A DNA stretch of 18,289 nt. It comes from Planctomycetota bacterium. Its GTDB lineage: Bacteria > Planctomycetota > MHYJ01 > JACQXL01 > JACQZI01. How positions within the stretch are numbered: the first letter of the stretch is position 1; the number at the start of each line of letters is the position of its first letter. Positions 7,315 through 13,991 of this stretch are shown one piece after another. Position numbers and translations under genes: made by a program. Location: assembly GCA_016207825.1 (NCBI GenBank), contig JACQZI010000016.1, positions 1 to 18,289 on the forward strand, given 5' to 3'. The notes beneath the pieces are model-generated. The model was not told where the DNA came from, ran no database searches, and was given only the letters and a program-made list of their open reading frames with translations.

Positions 7315-8898
7315 TTAAGACTTAATTATCTTTTCGGCTTCGGCTTTATCGACATCCATGACATAAGTAATGCCGCTGATTTCTGTTGCTTCGCGCGTTA
7401 AGGACATAATATCATCGCGGGAGATATTATCCAGCGTGAATTTCCTGCAACCGGCCATCAACTGGCGCAGGCCCTGTGCCAGCCTTTCATAATAGGTGTA
7501 AAGGCCGATGGCGCCAGCGGGCATCTTCTCGAATTCCGCATCACCCAGTTCTTTGCGCAGGTTAGCGGCCGTCACGAAGATTTCATCTTTGCTTGAGCCG
7601 AACCTTTCCACATAAACCGGCAGCTGCTGCTCATCAATCGCCCGGCCGATATTCTTGCCTACCATCGCCGCGGCTATCGGAGCGCGTGCCATGCCGATCA
7701 TCTTGACAAACGGGGCTCCCATAGCCAGCCCCTTGAAAATCTGGTCTTCAAAGCTAAAGCCGCCGTTTACGGCAATCGCCGGGAGATATGCTTTCTTTTC
7801 AGCCAGCATCTTGGCATACTTATAAACGAGCGAGTGCAGCTCAACCGGTGGAACGCCCCATTCATTCATCATCTTCCACGGGCTCATTCCGGTGCCGCCG
7901 CCTGCCGCGTCCACGGTCAGGAGGTCGATTTTATATTTGGAGGCGAATTTCATGGCCAGAGCCAGTGCGGCCGGGCGATAAGCGCCGGTCTTCAGGAAGA
8001 TATACTTGGCGCCTGCCTTACGCAACTCTTCCACGCGCTGGGCAAAACCTTCTTCGGAAACCATGCCGACCCTTGAATGGCGCTCGAATTCCTTAAAGGC
8101 GCCTTTATCATACGCCCGGATGACGTTCGGATCTTTCGGGTTGGGCAACACGACATAACCACGCTCGTAGAGCATCTGGGCCTTCTTCAAATCCCGGATT
8201 TTCACTTCGCCGCCGATATTCTTCGCGCCCTGCCCCCACTTTAGCTCCACGCAGGTCACGCCGAGCTTTTCAATGGCGTATTCCTGGACGCCCAAACGTC
8301 CGTCTTCGACATTCGCCTGGACAATAATGGCACCGTAACCGTCACGCTGGCTATCCGTATAAAGTTTTACCCGGCGTTTTAAATCCACGGTATCCATGAC
8401 GCGCCCGTTCTTTATGACGGACTGCGGGTCCATGCCGACGACGTTTTCGCCGATGGTCAGGGGTGTGCCGGAAATAGCCGAGCCGATTGCTAAACCTTCC
8501 CAGTTATTCTTGGCGATATCGGTCGAGCCGATGCCGGAAATCACCCACGGATATTTAAATTTTAGACCTTTATCATGGCCGATGGCCAGCTCAAGCTTGA
8601 CGTTCGGGAAAATCGCCTTGTCGCTATCCGCTTCGATTCCCTGCGCGCCGATGACGCCGCTGATGATATTAAAGTGGGAATAATCTACCGGATATGATTT
8701 TTCCCCGGCCGAAGTGATGACGCCAAAGGGCTGCGGATAGATGACTTCATGCCCCCGGTAGGCGGATTTACCGATTTCGCACATGCCGATGCACCCGTCC
8801 ACGCATGTTACGCACATGCCGGATGCCGGGATGACCGAGCCTTCGGTCCTGTTTTTGGTCAGGGTGGCCGCTGTTGCATTCGTCTTAGAAAGTGACAT
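7315..8898 (-). CDS. FMN-binding glutamate synthase-like protein (GltB domain without glutaminase)
   Basis: This 527-aa protein is the FMN-barrel domain of the glutamate synthase large-subunit family. Recognisable parts are GIGSTDIAKNNWEGLAIGSA, VELKWGQGAK, DAAGGGTGMSP, the phosphate-loop-like AVNGGFSFEDQIFKGLAMGA, and PAGAIGLYTYYERLAQGLRQ. There is no N-terminal amidotransferase domain, so it cannot take ammonia from glutamine by itself. The Cys residues that hold the 3Fe-4S cluster in classical GltB are absent after AMGAPFVKMIGMARAP. Instead an N-terminal Cys cluster (C29-x2-C32-x3-C36-x3-C40) could bind Fe-S. A textbook RBS (aggaggagg) precedes the ATG. It is the last gene of the operon, 14 nt after the Fe-S subunit. 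It is probably the substrate-reducing subunit; glutamate synthesis is possible but unproven. Confidence 0.85.
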   Translation of the reverse strand: MSLSKTNATAATLTKNRTEGSVIPASGMCVTCVDGCIGMCEIGKSAYRGHEVIYPQPFGVITSAGEKSYPVDYSHFNIISGVIGAQGIEADSDKAIFPNVKLELAIGHDKGLKFKYPWVISGIGSTDIAKNNWEGLAIGSAISGTPLTIGENVVGMDPQSVIKNGRVMDTVDLKRRVKLYTDSQRDGYGAIIVQANVEDGRLGVQEYAIEKLGVTCVELKWGQGAKNIGGEVKIRDLKKAQMLYERGYVVLPNPKDPNVIRAYDKGAFKEFERHSRVGMVSEEGFAQRVEELRKAGAKYIFLKTGAYRPAALALAMKFASKYKIDLLTVDAAGGGTGMSPWKMMNEWGVPPVELHSLVYKYAKMLAEKKAYLPAIAVNGGFSFEDQIFKGLAMGAPFVKMIGMARAPIAAAMVGKNIGRAIDEQQLPVYVERFGSSKDEIFVTAANLRKELGDAEFEKMPAGAIGLYTYYERLAQGLRQLMAGCRKFTLDNISRDDIMSLTREATEISGITYVMDVDKAEAEKIIKS

Positions 8899-8900
8899 AT

Positions 8901-8912
8901 TCCTCCTCCTTT
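8901..8912 (-). promoter_or_regulatory. ribosome binding site of the GltB-like gene
   Basis: The minus strand reads aggaggagga a few bases before the ATG at 8898. This strong match to the anti-SD fixes the start and suggests high translation of this subunit. Confidence 0.75.
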
Positions 8913-9590
8913 TTAATCTTTCTTTATTTCACAAGCCACACAAGGTGACATATAACACATCATATCATCAAACTTTTCCTTTTCCAGACAGGGCGGTTCC
9001 AGATTGGCGCATCCGCCGCAAATCGCTTTATCCGGCTGGTTATAAGTGCACCTGAGCTGGCAGGCCGGACAAACATACATGCATCCTCCGCACAGGCGGC
9101 AGACTTCAGATTTGATATTAAATGGCGTATTGATAGTCCGCTTATTGCCGCGCCCGTTAAACCCAATTGCCTGCGCCGCCATCTGCTCCTTACACATCCG
9201 GACGCACAGCCCGCAGAGTATGCAGGTTTCGTGTTCCTGCTTGAACCTTTGCTGGCGCACGCCGTAAGAAGAAGCCAAATCCTGAATCTGTTTGGATTGC
9301 GGGCAGGAACCGAGCAGGAGTTCGATGACTATCCGCCTGGCTTTAATCACCCTTTCCGAAGCGGTACGGACTTTCAAGCCTTCCTCAACCGGATAGGTGC
9401 ATGAAGAAACGAGTTTGGCTCTCGGCCCTTCCCCGATTTCCACCACGCACAGGCGGCAGGTACCGTAAGGAGAAAGCCCATCCATATAGCAAAGCGTGGG
9501 GATAGGAAACCCCAGGAACCTGGCGGCTTCCAATATGGTAGTCCCATTTTCCACCTGGACAGCAACGTTGTTAATTTTTAAGTTAATCAT
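8913..9590 (-). CDS. HoxU/NuoG-N-like electron-transfer Fe-S protein
   Basis: This 225-aa protein resembles the N-terminal Fe-S part of NuoG, HoxU or Fe-hydrogenases. An N-terminal [2Fe-2S] ferredoxin domain uses C34, C45, C48 and C64 (LCYMDGLSPYGTCRLCVVEI). A double [4Fe-4S] domain follows: C123-x2-C126-x2-C129-x3-C133 and C164-x2-C167-x2-C170-x3-C174. The His-Cys3 cluster region of NuoG is not conserved. An additional Cys-rich tail (C177, C181, C191, C194, C201, C212, C217, C220) is unusual and may bind a further cluster or zinc. Its ATG overlaps the stop of the preceding flavoprotein gene (ATGA), implying translational coupling and a tight complex. It probably wires the NuoF-type site to the GltB-like subunit. 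Confidence 0.88.
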   Translation of the reverse strand: MINLKINNVAVQVENGTTILEAARFLGFPIPTLCYMDGLSPYGTCRLCVVEIGEGPRAKLVSSCTYPVEEGLKVRTASERVIKARRIVIELLLGSCPQSKQIQDLASSYGVRQQRFKQEHETCILCGLCVRMCKEQMAAQAIGFNGRGNKRTINTPFNIKSEVCRLCGGCMYVCPACQLRCTYNQPDKAICGGCANLEPPCLEKEKFDDMMCYMSPCVACEIKKD

Positions 9591-12500
9591 ATATCAGAAC
9601 TCACTAATTCTTTCTCTTTATTAGGTTTAGTATCATCATTTTTCTTTACCAGCTCCAATTCGCACCTCAAGCAGCGCCGGGCTTCCTTGACCGCTTCCTC
9701 TTTGGTCAGGACGCAATCCACTTCCTTAAAGCTGCCCTGGCGCTCCTTTACCGGAATGACCGGAACTTTGGCGCGCTTGGCGGTAAGCATTTCTTCTTCT
9801 GATATTTCAACCGCATCGATATATATCGAGGGACGGGTCAGTTTATATTCCCTTGCCACCGGCTTTTTCTGGAGATACTGGTCAATTGATTCGGCCGCAA
9901 CCTTGCCGGCCGCCATCGCTTCGATAACTGTGCTCGGTCCGGTGACCGCGTCGCCTCCCGCAAAGACGCCTTCTTCATCGGTCGCCATTGTTTCCGGATT
10001 AACCGTGATGGTCTTGTTTTTGGAAACCAACCTCTTTAACGAAGGCGTATCCATAAATGATGGGTCGGCTTCTTCACCAACCGCGACCAGTAGCGTATCC
10101 ACCGGAATCTTAACTTCGGAATTGGGAAGCGGAATGGGTTTCCGGCGGCCACTTTCATCAAAATCGCCCAACTGCATCTTGGAACATTCCAACTCAACTA
10201 GCTTGTTATTTCTCGTGATAATACGCACCGGGGCGGTCAGCAATAATATTTTAATGCCCTCTTCCAGGGCACTCTCGATTTCCTCTTTCAAAGCCGGCAT
10301 TTCGGCCTTGGTGCGCCGGTAAATGATGGTTACATCCGCGTTCAAGCGGGCCGCCGTGCGCGCCGCGTCAATCGCGGCATTGCCGCCGCCGATAACCCCG
10401 ACATTTTTCCCGATATTGGACTTGATGCTCAGATTGACTTCTCTTAGGAAATCTAGCGCATCAAGCACGCCTTCGGCGGTTTCGCCGTTAATTCCCAAAT
10501 GCTTCCCTTTATGGGTTCCGGTCGCGATAAATATCGCGTTGAAACCTTCCTTTTTCAGGCTGTCTATCGTAATATCTTTTCCTAAACGGCAGTTGGTCTT
10601 TATGGTCACGCCTAATTTCTTGATAGACTCAATATCCCGGTTAAGGATATCTTTCGGCAGCCTGTATGACGGGATGCTGACGGCCAACATTCCACCTGCT
10701 ACGGGTAGCGCTTCGAAAACCGTCACGCCGTAGCCTTTAATCGCCAGCGCCCATGCCGCGGCCAGTCCGGCCGGACCGGAGCCGATAACCGCCACCTTCT
10801 CCTTCTTCTGTGCAGCGGTTTTTGGCTTGTAATTATATTTTTCCTTATAACCGTTATCAACGGCAAAACGTTTTAAGGCGCGGATGGCAACGGCCTCGCC
10901 CGCGTCGCCGGCACGGCATTTTATCTCGCAAGGATGCGAGCAAACCCGGCCGCAAACGCTGGGCAAAGGATTATCCTTCATCACGATATCATAGGCCTCT
11001 TTGAAACGCCCGTGAGCAATCAAGGCCGTATAAACCGAGGCCTCGGTACCGATGGGACAGATATGCTGGCACGGGGACGAAACCAGTTCCTTGCAGACCC
11101 CGGCCTGGCATCTCTTTTTGGTAATGTGATTTTCATATTCGCTCTGGAAATAACGCAGGGTGCTTAATACGGGATTAGCCGCTGTCTGTCCCAGGCCGCA
11201 CATGGTCGTATCCTTGACCACCTGCGCCAGTTCCTTTATCAAATCTATCTGTGAAAGCTTGCTCTGCCCTTTGGTGATATCCGTAACTATTTCCAGCATC
11301 CTCTGGATACCTTTGCGGCAGGTATAGCATTTGCCGCATGATTCATCCAAAAGGAACGTGAGGAAATATTTGGAGATGTCCACCATGCAGGTATTTTCAT
11401 CCATGACAATCATGCCGCCCGAGCCCATGATAGAGCCGACCTCGGCAAGCTTTTCATAATCCACGGGCAGGTTAAGCATATTATTCGGGATGCATCCGCC
11501 TGAAGGACCGCCGGTCTGGACGGCTTTAAACTGCCGTCCCTTGGGAATGCCGCCGCCGATATCGAAAATAATCTGGCCCAAGCTCGTCCCCATCGGGATT
11601 TCCACGAGTCCCGTATTGTTTATCTTTCCGACCAAAGAGAAAATCTTGGTGCCCTTGCTCTTTTCCGTGCCGATAGCGGCAAACCAATCGGCGCCCTTGT
11701 TAATGATAATGGGAACGTTCGCCCAAGTTTCGACGTTATTAATATTAGTGGGTTTCCCCCAAAGCCCTTTCTGCGCCGGGAAAGGCGGCCTCTGGTGCGG
11801 TTCGCCGCGCTTGCCTTCGATGGATGCAATCAAGGCGGTTTCTTCCCCGCAGACAAATGCGCCTGCCCCACGGTTTATCTGGGCATCAAAGCTGAAATTA
11901 CTCCCTAGAATATTCTCGCCCAGCAATCCGTATTTGCGGGCCTGTTCGAGGGCGATTCCGACATTCTGGACGGCCAGCGGATATTCGCTGCGCACATAGA
12001 AAAATCCTTTTGACGAACCGATAGCGAAAGCCCCTATAAGCATGCCTTCCAAAACAGAATGCGGATTTCCTTCCAAGACGCTCCTGTCCATATAGGCGCC
12101 CGGATCGCCTTCGTCTCCGTTACATATAATGTATTTGACGTCGCCTTTTGATTTGCGGCATAAATCCCATTTAAGGCCGGTCGGGAATCCGGCGCCACCG
12201 CGCCCGCGCAGTCCGGATTTCCTCACTTCCTCTATCACCTTTTCAGGGGATGATGAAGAAAGGACCTTTGCCAGGGCCGAATAACCACCGATGGCAATGT
12301 AATCCTCAATGCTCGTCGGATCGATTACGCCGTTATTACCCAGAATCAATCTCTGCTGGCGGTTATAAAACGGCACGTCTTTTTCGTAAGTCACTTTCTT
12401 GCCTGTCGAGGGGTCGACATAAAGCAGGCGTTCTATGACCTTTTTATTAGCGATTGTCTCGGAAACGATTTCTTCGATATCCTCAACTTTTATATTCTGA

Positions 12501-12766
12501 TAAAATATTCCTTCCGGCTTAATCACACTGATCGGGCCTTTCTCGCAAAAGCCGTGGCAGCCGGTCATCTTGACCTTGACTTTTTTCTCGAGCTTGTGGA
12601 AAGCGATAGCCTTGTTAAAAACATCCACCACGTTTTCCGCTCCCCAAGCACGGCAGCCGGTACCCGCACAAATGGTACTATATGTAATATCATATTCCCT
12701 TTGTCCGGCCAGTTTTAACCTTAATTCATCAAGCGCTTTGAAGTTTTTTATCTTTGTCATATTCAT
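9587..12766 (-). CDS. fused HydB/NuoF-type and GltD-type flavoprotein
   Basis: The protein is 1059 aa in one frame. A thioredoxin-like [2Fe-2S] domain (about 25-115; C33, C38, C70, C74) comes first. A NuoF domain (about 140-540) follows with GLRGRGGAGFPTGLKW, CNGDEGDPGAYMDRS, CGEETALIASIEG, an SLBB region, and the [4Fe-4S] site C477/C480/C483/C523. The N-terminal domain is typical of HydB/HndC rather than respiratory NuoF. A complete GltD-like half begins at about 553: CxxxxC-type Fe-S ligands (C566, C570, C605, C609, C613, C617), FAD site GSGPAG (662-667), second dinucleotide site GGGNAAIDAARTA (793-805) with YRR, and VFAGGDAVTGPS. One chain could thus carry FMN plus FAD and two nicotinamide sites. 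It overlaps the NuoE-like gene by 38 bp and the next gene by ATGA. The start could also be 12760. Confidence 0.92.
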   Translation of the reverse strand: MNMTKIKNFKALDELRLKLAGQREYDITYSTICAGTGCRAWGAENVVDVFNKAIAFHKLEKKVKVKMTGCHGFCEKGPISVIKPEGIFYQNIKVEDIEEIVSETIANKKVIERLLYVDPSTGKKVTYEKDVPFYNRQQRLILGNNGVIDPTSIEDYIAIGGYSALAKVLSSSSPEKVIEEVRKSGLRGRGGAGFPTGLKWDLCRKSKGDVKYIICNGDEGDPGAYMDRSVLEGNPHSVLEGMLIGAFAIGSSKGFFYVRSEYPLAVQNVGIALEQARKYGLLGENILGSNFSFDAQINRGAGAFVCGEETALIASIEGKRGEPHQRPPFPAQKGLWGKPTNINNVETWANVPIIINKGADWFAAIGTEKSKGTKIFSLVGKINNTGLVEIPMGTSLGQIIFDIGGGIPKGRQFKAVQTGGPSGGCIPNNMLNLPVDYEKLAEVGSIMGSGGMIVMDENTCMVDISKYFLTFLLDESCGKCYTCRKGIQRMLEIVTDITKGQSKLSQIDLIKELAQVVKDTTMCGLGQTAANPVLSTLRYFQSEYENHITKKRCQAGVCKELVSSPCQHICPIGTEASVYTALIAHGRFKEAYDIVMKDNPLPSVCGRVCSHPCEIKCRAGDAGEAVAIRALKRFAVDNGYKEKYNYKPKTAAQKKEKVAVIGSGPAGLAAAWALAIKGYGVTVFEALPVAGGMLAVSIPSYRLPKDILNRDIESIKKLGVTIKTNCRLGKDITIDSLKKEGFNAIFIATGTHKGKHLGINGETAEGVLDALDFLREVNLSIKSNIGKNVGVIGGGNAAIDAARTAARLNADVTIIYRRTKAEMPALKEEIESALEEGIKILLLTAPVRIITRNNKLVELECSKMQLGDFDESGRRKPIPLPNSEVKIPVDTLLVAVGEEADPSFMDTPSLKRLVSKNKTITVNPETMATDEEGVFAGGDAVTGPSTVIEAMAAGKVAAESIDQYLQKKPVAREYKLTRPSIYIDAVEISEEEMLTAKRAKVPVIPVKERQGSFKEVDCVLTKEEAVKEARRCLRCELELVKKNDDTKPNKEKELVSSDI

Positions 12767-13256
12767 TTCTTTTCTTTATTTGTTTACTCTTTCGCATTTC
12801 TTCTATCAGCAGTTTAACTTTGGATTTAGTGGCATGCCCGTGGTAAACGCCGTCAATCACCACGACCGGACCTAATGCACAGGCGCCCAGACAATTGACT
12901 GTTTCAAGGGTAAACATTTTATCAGGAGTGGTTTCCCCCGGCTCCACACCGAGTATTTTCTGCAATTCATCCACCAGGCGCGGTGCGCCGCGGACGTGGC
13001 AGGCCGTGCCCAGGCATGCGGTGACGATATGCTTGCCCCTGGGCTTAAGGCTGAACGCCTTGAAGAAAGTCGCCACCCCGTAAACATCGGTCAGGGGAAG
13101 CCGCAGCTTTTGGGCGACATCGCGGATGGATTCCTCGGAAAGCCAGTTATTTTCCGACTGGATATCCTGTAACAGCGAAATCAACACATCTTTCCTGCCG
13201 TTATACCTCGCCATCAGTTTTTCAATCAGTTTCCCGTTGGTGTCTTTCGTAGTCAT
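12729..13256 (-). CDS. NuoE/HydC-like [2Fe-2S] subunit
   Basis: This 175-aa thioredoxin-fold [2Fe-2S] protein is of the NuoE (24-kDa complex I) / HydC / HndA type. The four ligands are visible: C81 and C86 (ACLGTACHVRG) and C122 and C126 (NCLGACALGP). An N-terminal helical part is typical of NuoE (LLQDIQSENNWLSEESIRDVAQKL, then VYGVATFFKAF). It pairs with NuoF-type flavoproteins, here encoded next and overlapping by 38 bp. The C-terminal tail is lysine-rich (KSKQIKKRNEYDKDKK) because that stretch also contains the start region of the next gene. The RBS aggggg lies just before the ATG. It is cytosolic and has no membrane segment. Confidence 0.92.
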   Translation of the reverse strand: MTTKDTNGKLIEKLMARYNGRKDVLISLLQDIQSENNWLSEESIRDVAQKLRLPLTDVYGVATFFKAFSLKPRGKHIVTACLGTACHVRGAPRLVDELQKILGVEPGETTPDKMFTLETVNCLGACALGPVVVIDGVYHGHATKSKVKLLIEEMRKSKQIKKRNEYDKDKKLQSA

Positions 13257-13325
13257 TCAGGCCCCCCTTTCTTTCTCGGCGCGAAAACTAAGAAGCTAAC
13301 TATTCAATAATCCTTTAACAATCCC

Positions 13326-13601
13326 TTATCTGTATTCTTCGCAATGGCAGATTCCGCCTTCGGGTTGGGGACGGTTGCAGGTCTCGCGGTTTTCGCAATT
13401 CATGCAGAGCCCTTTATACTGGCGTGAATTCTTTTCCATCATTGCATTTGGGTTTGAAGCAAGATTCAGTCCCGAGCCACCGGGAAGACATTCATATTCA
13501 TTGCAGTGTTGCACCGGTTTATCCGTTGAATTATGAAGGGAACACTCCGGGATATTCTTGCAGTTTACACACAAATCTTTACGTTCTGCAGCTTTTGTCA
13601 T
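13326..13601 (-). CDS. small Cys-rich protein with a duplicated LCxNC motif
   Basis: I do not recognise this 91-aa protein. It has ten cysteines: 11, 14, 20, 33, 38, 66, 69, 75, 85 and 87. They form two copies of one motif: LC-x-NC-x5-C ... HCNEY (residues 10-36) and LC-x-NC-x5-C ... HCEEY (65-90). The copies are joined by a linker of about 25 residues. This arrangement suggests two small metal-binding knuckles (Zn or Fe-S). The start at 13601 is fixed by a textbook RBS (aaggagg, 13617-13611). A longer in-frame extension to 13694 has no RBS and lies in the structured leader. It is the first gene after the σ54 promoter and 69 nt before the NuoE-like gene. It may be an assembly factor or small subunit of the complex; that is inference. 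Confidence 0.75.
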   Translation of the reverse strand: MTKAAERKDLCVNCKNIPECSLHNSTDKPVQHCNEYECLPGGSGLNLASNPNAMMEKNSRQYKGLCMNCENRETCNRPQPEGGICHCEEYR

Positions 13602-13610
13602 ATATAGTAG

Positions 13611-13617
13611 CCTCCTT
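13611..13617 (-). promoter_or_regulatory. ribosome binding site deciding the start of the Cys-rich gene
   Basis: The minus strand reads aaggagg about 9 nt before the ATG at 13601, while the alternative start at 13694 has nothing similar. Confidence 0.8.
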
Positions 13618-13672
13618 TTCTTTATTAAGGGACATTGGTGGCTACGCTTTTTCCATAACTGGAAATTCAGCC

Positions 13673-13782
13673 GCACGCTTCTTTCCTTACTCACTCCGCG
13701 GAGTTCTCCCGGAGAGAGCGAAGGTTCTGATGGGTCTTCGCTCTCCCCTAGAAAGGAGATTTGGGAATTCAGCGTAGCGTGC
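13673..13782 (-). promoter_or_regulatory. structured leader of the σ54-dependent operon
   Basis: The operon has a leader of about 200 nt. Nested complementary segments enclose it: gcacgct (13673-13679) / agcgtgc (13776-13782), ctttc (13681-13685) / gaaag (13751-13755), and a perfect 10-bp hairpin gagagcgaag (13714-13723) / cttcgctctc (13736-13745) with a 12-nt loop. A near-perfect 11-bp direct repeat (ggaaattcagc 13661-13671; gggaattcagc 13763-13773) lies close to its edges. It could be a cis-regulatory RNA or a small inserted palindromic element. No known riboswitch class is recognised. Confidence 0.45.
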
Positions 13783-13808
13783 TTATCCCCGATTATTACC
13801 TACAATAT

Positions 13809-13824
13809 AGCAATTAGCGTGCCA
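13809..13824 (-). promoter_or_regulatory. σ54 (-24/-12) promoter of the redox operon
   Basis: The minus strand reads TGGCACG-ctaa-TTGCT, an exact match to the σ54 consensus with correct GG/GC spacing. The predicted transcription start is near 13798, about 197 nt before the first start codon at 13601. An NtrC-family activator gene lies immediately upstream (13992-15341), which makes this the most likely target promoter of that regulator. Confidence 0.85.
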
Positions 13825-13944
13825 AGAATGGGAAAAACAGGCTCACTTTGCGGACTGACTATTGAACTGCCAGAAAATCAAGAAGTTAGATATGATCGCT
13901 AAAATACTGGCAAAATATTATTATTAAAATTATAGTGAGTCTGG

Positions 13945-13961
13945 CGGGGAAATTCTCCCCG
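13945..13961. promoter_or_regulatory. palindrome upstream of the σ54 promoter (enhancer or weak terminator)
   Basis: cgggga (13945-13950) / tccccg (13956-13961) is a perfect 6-bp dyad with a 5-nt spacer, centred about 155 bp upstream of the predicted start. That distance is typical for σ54 enhancer sites. An AT-rich stretch (about 13898-13935), suitable for bending, lies between. Because it also follows the stop of the response regulator (13992), it might be a transcription-end hairpin, though it has no T-tract. Confidence 0.35.
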
Positions 13962-13991
13962 GCTGGGGAATAACAACCCGGTGATAGGGGT

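Noticed and set aside
7315-13256. Respiratory complex I fragment
   Set aside because: There are no membrane or quinone-binding subunits, and the NuoF has the HydB-type N-terminal domain and a GltD fusion.
7315-13601. [FeFe]- or [NiFe]-hydrogenase operon
   Set aside because: NuoEF/HoxU-like subunits suggest it, but no hydrogenase catalytic subunit or H-cluster motif is present; the GltB-like protein takes that place.
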